From contig NZ_JBFBOG010000003.1 in NCBI RefSeq assembly GCF_040686855.1, positions 907,237-971,236 on the forward strand: a stretch of 64,000 nt of DNA, in the 5' to 3' direction. Below, piece after piece: positions 9,240 to 16,694 of the stretch (position 1 is the first letter of the stretch; each line of letters begins with the position of its first letter). Position numbers and translations under genes: made by a program. This stretch comes from Leifsonia sp040686855. Lineage in GTDB: Bacteria; Actinomycetota; Actinomycetes; Actinomycetales; Microbacteriaceae. The notes under the pieces are model-generated. The model was not told where the DNA came from. It saw only the letters and a program-made list of their open reading frames with translations, and made no database searches.

Positions 9240-10004
9240 CTACTCGTCGTCGTCGTCGAGCTGCGCCTGCACCTCGGGGCTGATGTCGAGGTTGGTGTAG
9301 ACGTTCTGCACGTCGTCCGAGTCCTCGAGCGCGTCGATCAGCTTGAAGACCTTGCGGGCGACCTCGACGTCGGCCTCGACGTTGACCGTGGCGACGAACT
9401 CGGCGTCGGCCGAGTCGTAGTCGATGCCGGCGTCCTGCAGCGCGGTGCGCGCGGCCACCAGGTCGGACGCCTCGGTCAGCACCTCGAAACTCTCGCCCCG
9501 GTCGGTGACCTCTTCGGCGCCGGCGTCGAGAACCGCGGTGAGGACCGTGTCCTCATCCACGCCGTCGGCGTGCGGGACCACGATGACGCCCTTGCGGTGG
9601 AAGTTGTACGCGACGCTTCCCGGGTCGGCCATGGTGCCGCCATTGCGGGTCATCGCCGTGCGCACCTCGGCGGCGGCGCGGTTCTTGTTCTCGGTGAGGC
9701 ACTCGATCAGCAGGGCGACGCCGCCCGGGCCGTAGCCCTCGTACATGATCGTCGTGTAGTCGATGGACTCACCGGTGAGACCCGCTCCGCGCTTGATGGC
9801 GCGGTCGATGTTGTCGTTGGGGACCGAGGTCTTCTTGGCCTTCTGGACCGCGTCGACGAGCGTCGGGTTGCCGGACAGGTCGGCGCCGCCGGTCTTCGCC
9901 GCGACCTCGATGTTCTTGATGAGCTTGGCGAAGGACTTCGCGCGGCGGGCGTCGATCACCGCCTTCTTGTGCTTGGTCGTTGCCCACTTGGAATGCCCGG
10001 ACAC
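9240..10004 (-). CDS. yebC: YebC/PmpR-family DNA-binding regulator or translation factor
   Basis: The 254-residue protein begins MSGHSKWATTKHKKAVIDARR, the family hallmark, and contains NPTLVDAVQKAKKTSVPNDNIDRAIKR and MYEGYGPGGVALLIECLTENKNR. Members have been described both as DNA-binding regulators and as ribosome-associated factors that relieve stalling. It lies upstream of ruvC as in most bacteria. Confidence 0.95.
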   Translation of the reverse strand: MSGHSKWATTKHKKAVIDARRAKSFAKLIKNIEVAAKTGGADLSGNPTLVDAVQKAKKTSVPNDNIDRAIKRGAGLTGESIDYTTIMYEGYGPGGVALLIECLTENKNRAAAEVRTAMTRNGGTMADPGSVAYNFHRKGVIVVPHADGVDEDTVLTAVLDAGAEEVTDRGESFEVLTEASDLVAARTALQDAGIDYDSADAEFVATVNVEADVEVARKVFKLIDALEDSDDVQNVYTNLDISPEVQAQLDDDDE

Positions 10005-10019
10005 TGGTGCTCCCTCGTC

Positions 10020-10646
10020 TTACGTCTGAAAACTCGTCCATTGTACGCGAGCGGCGTCGCGCACCTTGGACAGGAAGTACTCGTGGAAGCGCGTGTCCCC
10101 GGTGATCTCCGGGTGGAACGATGTCCCGATCAGGTTGCCCTGCTCCACCGCGACCACGCGGCCGTCGGCCACGCGCGCGAGCGCGGTCGCCGCGGGGCCG
10201 ACCTCCTCCACGATGGGGGCGCGGATGAACACGGCGTGCATCGGCTCCTCGCCCACGGCCGGGATGTCGAGGTCGGTCTCGAACGAGTCCACCTGGGAGC
10301 CGAAGGCATTGCGCCGCACCGACACGTCCAGGCCGCCGAGGCTCTGCTGACCCGCGATCCCGTCGAGAATGCGATCGGCCAGCATGATGAGGCCGGCGCA
10401 GGTGCCGTAGACCGGCAGGCCGCCGGCGATCGCCTCGCGGAGCGGCTCGGCCAGCCCGAACGTGCGCGACAGCTTGTCCATCACGCTCGACTCGCCGCCC
10501 GGGATGACCAGGCCGCCGATCTCGTCCAGTTCCGCGGGCCGGCGGATCGGGACCGCGTCGGCGCCCAGCCCGCGCAGGACCGCGAGGTGTTCGCGGAAGT
10601 CGCCCTGCAGGGCGAGGACGCCGACCTTCTGTCCGTTACCAGCCAC
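10020..10646 (-). CDS. pdxT: Pyridoxal 5'-phosphate synthase glutaminase subunit PdxT
   Basis: The 208-residue glutaminase supplies ammonia to PdxS for de novo vitamin B6 synthesis. It shows GVLALQGDFREH, GLVIPGGESSVMDKL, the nucleophile motif YGTCAGLIMLA and the His/Glu pair in GTSFHPEITGD. The GTG start at 10646 is chosen because the family starts just before VGVLALQG; it overlaps the end of pdxS by 11 bases, indicating coupling. Frame further upstream is a pdxS shadow. Confidence 0.96.
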   Translation of the reverse strand: MAGNGQKVGVLALQGDFREHLAVLRGLGADAVPIRRPAELDEIGGLVIPGGESSVMDKLSRTFGLAEPLREAIAGGLPVYGTCAGLIMLADRILDGIAGQQSLGGLDVSVRRNAFGSQVDSFETDLDIPAVGEEPMHAVFIRAPIVEEVGPAATALARVADGRVVAVEQGNLIGTSFHPEITGDTRFHEYFLSKVRDAARVQWTSFQT

Positions 10647-11535
10647 GCTCGGCCAGGCGGTGCGGGGCGGGGAGGTCGCCGACGTTGATGCCGACCATGG
10701 CCTCGCCGAGGCCGCGCGACACCTCCGCGATGACCGACGGGTCGTCGTAGAACGTCGTCGCCTTGACGATCGCGGCCGCGCGCTGCGCCGGGTTGCCCGA
10801 CTTGAAGATGCCCGAGCCGACGAAGACGCCGTCCGCACCGAGCTGCATCATCATCGCGGCGTCCGCCGGGGTGGCCACGCCGCCCGCGGTGAACAGCACG
10901 ACGGGGAGCTTACCGGTCTCGGCGATCTCGCGCACGAGCTCGTAGGGCGCCTGCAGCTCCTTGGCCGCGACGTACAGCTCGTCCTTGGTCATCGACTTCA
11001 GCGCGTTGATCTCCGAGGTGATCTTGCGGATGTGCTTGGTCGCCTCCGACACGTCGCCGGTGCCCGCCTCGCCCTTGGAGCGGATCATCGCGGCGCCCTC
11101 GTTGATGCGGCGCAGCGCCTCGCCGAGGTTGGTCGCGCCGCAGACGAAGGGGACGGTGAACTGCCACTTGTCGATGTGGTTGACGTAGTCGGCGGGCGAC
11201 AGCACCTCGGACTCGTCGATGTAGTCCACATCCAGCGCCTGCAGCACCTGGGCCTCGACGAAGTGGCCGATGCGAGCCTTCGCCATGACCGGGATGGACA
11301 CCTCGGCGATGATCGCCTCGATCAGGTCCGGGTCGCTCATCCGGGCGACGCCGCCCTGGGCGCGGATGTCGGCCGGGACGCGCTCCAGCGCCATGACGGC
11401 GACCGCTCCGGCGTCCTCGGCGATGCGCGCCTGCTCGGGGGTGACGACGTCCATGATGACGCCGCCCTTCAGCATCTCGGCGAGGCCGCGCTTGACCCGG
11501 CTCGATCCGATGGTGCTCTGCTCGCTGTCGGTCAT
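10636..11535 (-). CDS. pdxS: Pyridoxal 5'-phosphate synthase subunit PdxS
   Basis: The 299-residue TIM-barrel enzyme makes PLP from a pentose phosphate, glyceraldehyde 3-phosphate and ammonia. It contains RVKRGLAEMLKGGVIMDVV, the GGVARMSDP and MAKARIGHFVEAQVL motifs and FTAGGVATPADAAMMMQLGADGVFVGSGIFKS. The start at 11535 follows a GAGAGGG ribosome site; a frame ten codons longer lacks one. It is the first gene of the leftward block and is divergent from a MocR regulator, with direct repeats between them. Confidence 0.97.
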   Translation of the reverse strand: MTDSEQSTIGSSRVKRGLAEMLKGGVIMDVVTPEQARIAEDAGAVAVMALERVPADIRAQGGVARMSDPDLIEAIIAEVSIPVMAKARIGHFVEAQVLQALDVDYIDESEVLSPADYVNHIDKWQFTVPFVCGATNLGEALRRINEGAAMIRSKGEAGTGDVSEATKHIRKITSEINALKSMTKDELYVAAKELQAPYELVREIAETGKLPVVLFTAGGVATPADAAMMMQLGADGVFVGSGIFKSGNPAQRAAAIVKATTFYDDPSVIAEVSRGLGEAMVGINVGDLPAPHRLAERGW

Positions 11536-11547
11536 GGTCGCCCTCTC

Positions 11548-11576
11548 GTGCGGTACGCGCAACAAAGTGCGGTACG
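11548..11576. promoter_or_regulatory. Direct repeat, candidate PdxR operator
   Basis: GTGCGGTACG occurs exactly twice, at 11548-11557 and 11567-11576, 19 bases apart (about two helical turns), in the 113-base gap between divergent pdxS and the MocR gene. MocR/PdxR proteins typically bind direct repeats in the divergent promoter and control pdxST in response to PLP. The repeats are seen directly; the binding protein is inferred. Confidence 0.6.
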
Positions 11577-11648
11577 AAATCTGTTTTGGCCTATGCCGAA
11601 GATAGCACTGTCGCCGCGGCTCGATAGACTCGAAGCCTCGGGAGGGAC

Positions 11649-12959
11649 ATGGACCAGCAGACCATCACGGGCGCCACGGCGTCCGAGATCGCGGCGAGCG
11701 TGCGAGCGCTCCACGAACGCGGCGCGCTGCGGACCGGGGATTCCCTGCCTCCCGTTCGCGAGCTCGCGGCGCAGCTCGGCGTGAACCGCAACACCGCAGT
11801 GGCCGCCTACCGCCTGCTCGCCCAGGCCGGCGTCGTCACCGCCCGCGGCCGTGCGGGCACCGTGGTCGCCGGCGTCGCCGCGGTCGCGCAGGAGGGCTAC
11901 GCGCCCGACAGCGTGCTGCGCGACATCGGGACGGGCAACCCCGACCCGGCGCGCATCCCCGACCTCTCGGGCGCTCTCGCGACAGCCGTCGGGCGACCGG
12001 TGCTCTACGGCGAGCCGGTCATCGACCCGGCGCTCGAGGAGCGCGCACTGGCGTGGATCGGCGCCGACCTCCCCGGCCGCCCGGTGCGCATCACGGTCAC
12101 CAACGGAGCGGTGGATGCCGTCGAGCGGCTGCTCGCCCAGGCCCTGCTCCGCGACGACGCGGTCGCGCTGGAGGATCCGTGCTTCCTGGCGAGCATCCAC
12201 ACCGTCCGGCTGGGCGGCTACCGCGCCGTGCCGGTGCCGGTGGATGCGGAGGGCATGACCGTCGACGGCCTGCGCGCCGCGCTCGACGCGGGCGTCCGTG
12301 CCGTGATCTGCACGCCGCGCGCGCAGAACCCGACCGGGGCGACGCTCTCCCCCGCTCGGGCCGCCGCCCTGCGAGCGGTGCTGGCCGACCACCCGTACGT
12401 GCTCGTGATCGAGGACGACCACTTCTCGATGCTGTCGCAGCGGCCCTACGAGACGCTGATCGGGCCCGAGCACCGCCGGTACGCGCTCGTGCGCTCGGTG
12501 TCCAAGTCGCTCGGGCCGGACATGTGCCTCGCTGTCGCCGCGACCGACCCCGAGACGGCCGACCGGCTGGCGTTCCGGCTCTCCCCCGGCACGACGTGGG
12601 TCAGCCACATCCTGCAGCGCCTCGTGCTCGCGCAGCTGACCGACGACGCCGTGCTCGCGCAGGTGGAGGACGCCGGCCGCCATTACGCCGAGCGCAACGC
12701 GGCCTTCGCCGCGCGCCTGACCGAGCGCGGGCTGCGCGCCGAGGCCCGCGACGGCCTCAACCTGTGGGTCGAGCTGCCGGTCGAGGCGCGGATCGTCGCC
12801 GACAGACTGATGCGGCGCGGCTGGCTCGCGCGCACCGGCGACGAGTTCGTGCTGGGCGACCATCCCGCGCCCTCCCGCCACCTGCGGCTGACAGTGCATG
12901 ATCTGGACGAGGACGAGACCGAACGTCTGGTGACCGACCTGGCCGACGCCGCGAAGTGA
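11649..12959 (+). CDS. MocR-family regulator, probable PdxR
   Basis: The 436-residue protein has an N-terminal GntR-type winged helix (LPPVRELAAQLGVNRNTAVAAYRLLAQAG about residues 33-61, shown here only as its role) joined to a class I aminotransferase fold. The PLP-binding lysine is K286 in SVSKSLGP, with NPTG at 227-230 and IEDDHF around 254-259. Divergence from pdxST and proximity to pdxY support a PdxR role: PLP-sensing activator of pdxST and probable self-repressor. The ATG follows GGGAGGG; a TAGACT -10 element lies about 20 bases upstream. Confidence 0.85.
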   Translation: MDQQTITGATASEIAASVRALHERGALRTGDSLPPVRELAAQLGVNRNTAVAAYRLLAQAGVVTARGRAGTVVAGVAAVAQEGYAPDSVLRDIGTGNPDPARIPDLSGALATAVGRPVLYGEPVIDPALEERALAWIGADLPGRPVRITVTNGAVDAVERLLAQALLRDDAVALEDPCFLASIHTVRLGGYRAVPVPVDAEGMTVDGLRAALDAGVRAVICTPRAQNPTGATLSPARAAALRAVLADHPYVLVIEDDHFSMLSQRPYETLIGPEHRRYALVRSVSKSLGPDMCLAVAATDPETADRLAFRLSPGTTWVSHILQRLVLAQLTDDAVLAQVEDAGRHYAERNAAFAARLTERGLRAEARDGLNLWVELPVEARIVADRLMRRGWLARTGDEFVLGDHPAPSRHLRLTVHDLDEDETERLVTDLADAAK

Positions 12960-12987
12960 CCGCCCGACGAGGTGAGAGGATCGAGGG

Positions 12988-13839
12988 ATGAAGATCCTCT
13001 CGATCCAGTCCGCGGTCGCCTACGGTCACGTCGGCAACTCCGCCGCCGTCTTCCCGCTGCAGCGCATCGGCGTCGAGGTGCTGCCCGTGTACACGGTGAA
13101 CTTCTCCAACCACACCGGCTACGGCGCCTGGCGCGGGCCCCTGATCGCGCCGGACGACGTCCGCGACGTCATCACGGGGATCGAGGAGCGCGGCGTCCTC
13201 GGTCAGATCGACGCCGTCCTCTCGGGCTACCAGGGCAGCGAGGGCATCGGCGACGTCATCATCGACGCGGTCGCGCGCGTCAAGGCCGCCAATCCGGACG
13301 CCGCCTACGCGTGCGACCCGGTCATGGGCAACGCGAAGTCCGGATGCTTCGTCGCGCCGGCCATCCCGGTCCTGCTGCGCGAGCGCGTGGTCCCCGTGGC
13401 CGACATCATCACGCCGAACCAGTTCGAGCTCGGCTTCCTGACCGAGACCTCGCCGGACACCTTGGAGTCGACGCTGGAGTCCGTGGATGCGGCCCGCGCG
13501 ATGGGTCCGCGCACCGTCCTCGTGACGAGCGTCGAGCGCCCGGACGCCCCGGCCGACACGATCGAGATGCTGGCCGTCGACGACGCGGGCGCGTGGCTCG
13601 TGCAGACGCCGCGCCTCCCGATGAAGGCCAACGGCTCCGGCGACGTGACGGCCGCGCTCTTCACCGCGCACTACGTCCGCACCGGCGACGCCGAGCTGGC
13701 GCTGCGCAAGACCGTGTCGAGCGTCTTCGACCTGCTCACCCGCACGCTCGAGTCGGGCGAGCGCGAGCTGCAGCTCGTCGAGTCGCAGGAGTCCTACGCC
13801 CACCCGCGCGAGCAGTTCGCGGTGACGAAGGTCCGCTGA
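12988..13839 (+). CDS. pdxY: Pyridoxal kinase PdxY
   Basis: The 283-residue ribokinase-like enzyme phosphorylates pyridoxal for B6 salvage. It has ILSIQSAVAYGHVGNSAAVF, VLSGYQGSEGIGDVI, CDPVMGN, ITPNQFELGFLT and the catalytic loop KANGSGDVTAALF. The gap to the regulator is 28 bases and GAGAGGATCGAGGG precedes the ATG, so the two genes are probably cotranscribed. Salvage thus sits beside the de novo pdxST genes and their regulator. Confidence 0.94.
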   Translation: MKILSIQSAVAYGHVGNSAAVFPLQRIGVEVLPVYTVNFSNHTGYGAWRGPLIAPDDVRDVITGIEERGVLGQIDAVLSGYQGSEGIGDVIIDAVARVKAANPDAAYACDPVMGNAKSGCFVAPAIPVLLRERVVPVADIITPNQFELGFLTETSPDTLESTLESVDAARAMGPRTVLVTSVERPDAPADTIEMLAVDDAGAWLVQTPRLPMKANGSGDVTAALFTAHYVRTGDAELALRKTVSSVFDLLTRTLESGERELQLVESQESYAHPREQFAVTKVR

Positions 13840-13849
13840 CCGCGCCTCG

Positions 13850-13931
13850 CCGAGTGGTGACTACATGTCGCCACTCGGCCGGAATGGGAGCCATAACTCA
13901 CCACTCGGTCGCAGCGGATCGGTCCGAGTGG
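13850..13931. repeat. Four copies of CCGAGTGG in alternating orientation
   Basis: CCGAGTGG occurs at 13850-13857 and 13924-13931, and its complement CCACTCGG at 13871-13878 and 13901-13908. This makes two inverted pairs in the 96-base gap between the convergent pdxY and HIT genes. Copies 1 and 3 share the extension CCGAGTGGTGA. The pairs could form hairpins ending both transcripts, but there are no T-runs. Confidence 0.65.
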
Positions 13932-13935
13932 CCGG

Positions 13936-14529
13936 TCAGGCCTTCGGCCAGGCGTCGGCGATCGCCTGACGGACCTCGCCCAGGAGCTGAGGCAGCGCCT
14001 TGGTGCGGGCGATGATCGGGAAGAAGTTCGCATCCTGAGCCCACCGCGGCACGATGTGCTGGTGCAGGTGCGCCGCGATGCCCGCGCCCGCGACGGCTCC
14101 CTGGTTCATACCGATGTTGAACCCGTCGTTGTGCGACACCTCGCGGATGACGCGCATCGCCGTCTGCGTGATGCTGCCGATCTCGGCGACCTCCTCCGGC
14201 GTCGCCTCGTCGTACAGCGCGATGTGGCGGTACGGGACGACCAGCAGGTGGCCGCTGTTGTACGGGAACAGGTTGAGCAGCGCGTACGCGTGCGTGCCGC
14301 GCGCGACGATCAGCGCGTCCTCATCGCTCATGCTGGGCGCGACGCAGAACGGGCAGTCGTCGTGGCCGGGGTCGCCCTGCTGGATGTAGACCATCCGATG
14401 CGGGGTCCACAGCCGCTGGAACTCGTCCGGCACCCCGACCAGGTAGGACGGGTCGTCGACGCGGACGGGAGCATCGGCCCCGTCCGCGCCGGCGCCGTCG
14501 TCGTACGACCCGAGGTTCAGTCGTGCCAT
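13936..14529 (-). CDS. HIT-family nucleotide hydrolase/phosphorylase
   Basis: The 197-residue protein carries the histidine triad HLHQHIVP (H154, H156, H158) and a CPFC zinc pair (C59, C62). It resembles the actinobacterial HIT subgroup related to Ap4A phosphorylases, acting on nucleoside polyphosphates. Its start overlaps the end of thrS by 13 bases, so it is cotranslated with threonyl-tRNA synthetase, a pairing conserved in actinobacteria. The natural substrate is not determined by sequence. Confidence 0.9.
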   Translation of the reverse strand: MARLNLGSYDDGAGADGADAPVRVDDPSYLVGVPDEFQRLWTPHRMVYIQQGDPGHDDCPFCVAPSMSDEDALIVARGTHAYALLNLFPYNSGHLLVVPYRHIALYDEATPEEVAEIGSITQTAMRVIREVSHNDGFNIGMNQGAVAGAGIAAHLHQHIVPRWAQDANFFPIIARTKALPQLLGEVRQAIADAWPKA

Positions 14530-16499
14530 GCCGTGTCGACCAGCTCGTGCGAGCGGATGCTCTCGACGATGCGCTCGATCGCCTCGTCGACCGTCACGCC
14601 GTTGCGCTGCGTGCCGTCGCGGAAGCGGAAGCTGACCGTGCCGGCCGCCGCGTCCTCCTCGCCGACGATCAGCTGGAACGGCACCTTGGCCTTGGTGTGC
14701 GTGCGGATCTTCTTCTGCATGCGGTCATCGGAGTGGTCGACCTCGGCGCGCACGCCGCGGGCGCGGAGCCGCGCGAACACGTCGTCGAGGAACGGCGCGT
14801 ACTGGTCCGCGACCGGGATGCCCACCACCTGCACCGGCGACAGCCACACCGGGAACGCCCCGGCGTAGTGCTCCAGCAGGATGGCGAAGAACCGCTCGAT
14901 CGAGCCGAGCAGCGCCCGGTGGATCATCGCCGGCTGCTTGCGCGTGCCGTCGGCGGCGTTGTACTCCAGCTGGAACAGCTCCGGCTGGTTGAAGTCGAGC
15001 TGCACGGTGGACAGCTGCCAGGTGCGGCCGATCGCGTCGCGCGCCTGGACCGAGATCTTCGGGCCGTAGAACGCCGCCCCGCCCGGGTCGGCCACGAGCT
15101 CGAGGCCGGACTCGATCGCGACCTGGCGCAGCGTCTCGGTCGCGGTCTCCCACGACTCGTCGCTGCCGACGTACTTGTCCGGGTCCTTGGTGGAGAGCTC
15201 CAGGTAGAAGTCGGTCAGGCCGTAGCCGCGCAGGGTCTCGAGCACGAACTCCAGCTGCCGGGCGACCTCGTCCTTGATCTGGTCCTCCGCCACGTAGATG
15301 TGCGCGTCGTCCTGGGTGAGGCCGCGCACGCGGGTGAGGCCGGACAGGGTGCCCGACTTCTCGTAGCGGTACACCGTCCCGAACTCCGACAGGCGGAGCG
15401 GGAGCTCTCGGTAGCTGCGGCCGCGCGCCCGGTAGATGAGGTTGTGCATCGGGCAGTTCATGGGCTTGAGGTAGTAGTCCTGCCCCTGCCGGGTGATGTT
15501 GCCGTCGGCGTCCCGCTCCTCATCCAGATGCATGGGAGGGAACATGCCCTCCTTGTACCAGTTGAGGTGCTGGCTGGTCTCGAAGAGGTGCGCCTTGGTG
15601 ATGTGCGGCGTGTTCACCATCTCGTAGCCGTTCGCGATCAGCCGATCGCGCATGTAGTCCTCGATCTCCTTGCGGATGATGCCGCCCTTGGGGTGGAACA
15701 CCGCGAGGCCGGAGCCGATCTCGTCGGGGAAGGAGAACAGGTCCAGTTCGGCGCCGAGCTTGCGGTGGTCGCGCTTGGCGGCCTCCTCCATGCGGGTCTG
15801 GTACGCGCGCAGTTCGTCCTTGCTCGGCCACGCCGTGCCGTAGATGCGCTGCAGCTGCTTGTTCTTCTCGTTGCCGCGCCAGTAGGCCGCGGCGACGCGG
15901 GTGAGCGCCCAGCCGTTGCCGATCATGCGGGTGTTCGGGAGGTGCGGACCGCGGCAGAGGTCCTTCCACACCGTCTCGCCCGTCTTCGGGTCGACGTTGT
16001 CGTAAATCGTCAGCTCGCCGCCGCCGACCTCGACGCTCTCGCTCTCGTCGAACGCGGCGGTGTCGCCGTGCTGCACGCCGCCCTTGAGGCCGATCAGCTC
16101 GAGCTTGTACGGCTCGTCCGCCAACTCGGCGCGCGCCTCGTCGTCGGAGACGACCCGGCGGACGAACCGCTGGCCCGCGCGCTGGATGCGCTGCATCTCC
16201 TTCTCGAGCGCCTTCAGGTCCTCCGGGGTGAAGGACTCGAGCACGTCGAAGTCGTAATAGAAGCCGTCGGTGATGGGCGGCCCGATGCCGAGCTTCGCCT
16301 CCGGGTTGATCGCCTGGACCGCCTGCGCGAGCACGTGCGCGGTGGAGTGACGCAGGATGTTGAGCCCGTCGGGCGAGTCGATGGTGACCGGCTCGACGAC
16401 GTCGGTCGTCGTGACGGTGGTCGCGAGGTCCTTCAGCTCGCCGTTGACGCGCATCGCGACAACGGAACGGTCGGTGAAGAGCTCGAAGCCGTCGGCCAC
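14517..16499 (-). CDS. thrS: Threonine--tRNA ligase
   Basis: The 660-residue class II synthetase has an N-terminal editing region (RHSTAHVLAQAVQ with the HxxxH motif), the catalytic core with MNCPMHNLIYRARGRSYREL, RVRGLTQDDAHIY and MIHRALLGSIERFFAILLEH, and a C-terminal anticodon-binding domain. The GTG at 16499 is chosen because AGGAG lies eight bases upstream; a 34-residue longer frame has no homology-like sequence. No T-box is evident in the short leader. Confidence 0.97.
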   Translation of the reverse strand: MADGFELFTDRSVVAMRVNGELKDLATTVTTTDVVEPVTIDSPDGLNILRHSTAHVLAQAVQAINPEAKLGIGPPITDGFYYDFDVLESFTPEDLKALEKEMQRIQRAGQRFVRRVVSDDEARAELADEPYKLELIGLKGGVQHGDTAAFDESESVEVGGGELTIYDNVDPKTGETVWKDLCRGPHLPNTRMIGNGWALTRVAAAYWRGNEKNKQLQRIYGTAWPSKDELRAYQTRMEEAAKRDHRKLGAELDLFSFPDEIGSGLAVFHPKGGIIRKEIEDYMRDRLIANGYEMVNTPHITKAHLFETSQHLNWYKEGMFPPMHLDEERDADGNITRQGQDYYLKPMNCPMHNLIYRARGRSYRELPLRLSEFGTVYRYEKSGTLSGLTRVRGLTQDDAHIYVAEDQIKDEVARQLEFVLETLRGYGLTDFYLELSTKDPDKYVGSDESWETATETLRQVAIESGLELVADPGGAAFYGPKISVQARDAIGRTWQLSTVQLDFNQPELFQLEYNAADGTRKQPAMIHRALLGSIERFFAILLEHYAGAFPVWLSPVQVVGIPVADQYAPFLDDVFARLRARGVRAEVDHSDDRMQKKIRTHTKAKVPFQLIVGEEDAAAGTVSFRFRDGTQRNGVTVDEAIERIVESIRSHELVDTAWHD

Positions 16500-16512
16500 C
16501 TGTCCACTCCTA

Positions 16513-16545
16513 GGGTTCTGGTCATCAGGGAACCCTCCAACTCTA
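16513..16545 (-). promoter_or_regulatory. thrS promoter -10 and leader hairpin
   Basis: Reading leftward, TAGAGT (complement of 16540-16545) is a good actinobacterial -10. Just downstream GGGTTC and GAACCC (16530-16535 and 16513-16518) can pair across an 11-base loop in the short leader before the AGGAG site. Confidence 0.45.
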
Positions 16546-16694
16546 GCCGGGTGCCGGAGCGCGACACCTCTTGTGGCCCATACGGGTGCATGCGCGCGCA
16601 TGGGCCCTCGTCGTAGACTGCCCGTACTGCCCTGCCCGAATGCTTCCGGACGGACCCGACCGACTGGACACCTCTACCTCCCCCACACGAGCGG

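Noticed and set aside
16500..16600. T-box riboswitch upstream of thrS
   Set aside because: The leader is too short and lacks the T-box sequence; only a small hairpin is present.
14523..16616. A 697-codon open frame opposite thrS
   Set aside because: It is a shadow of thrS; composition is biased and no motif is seen.
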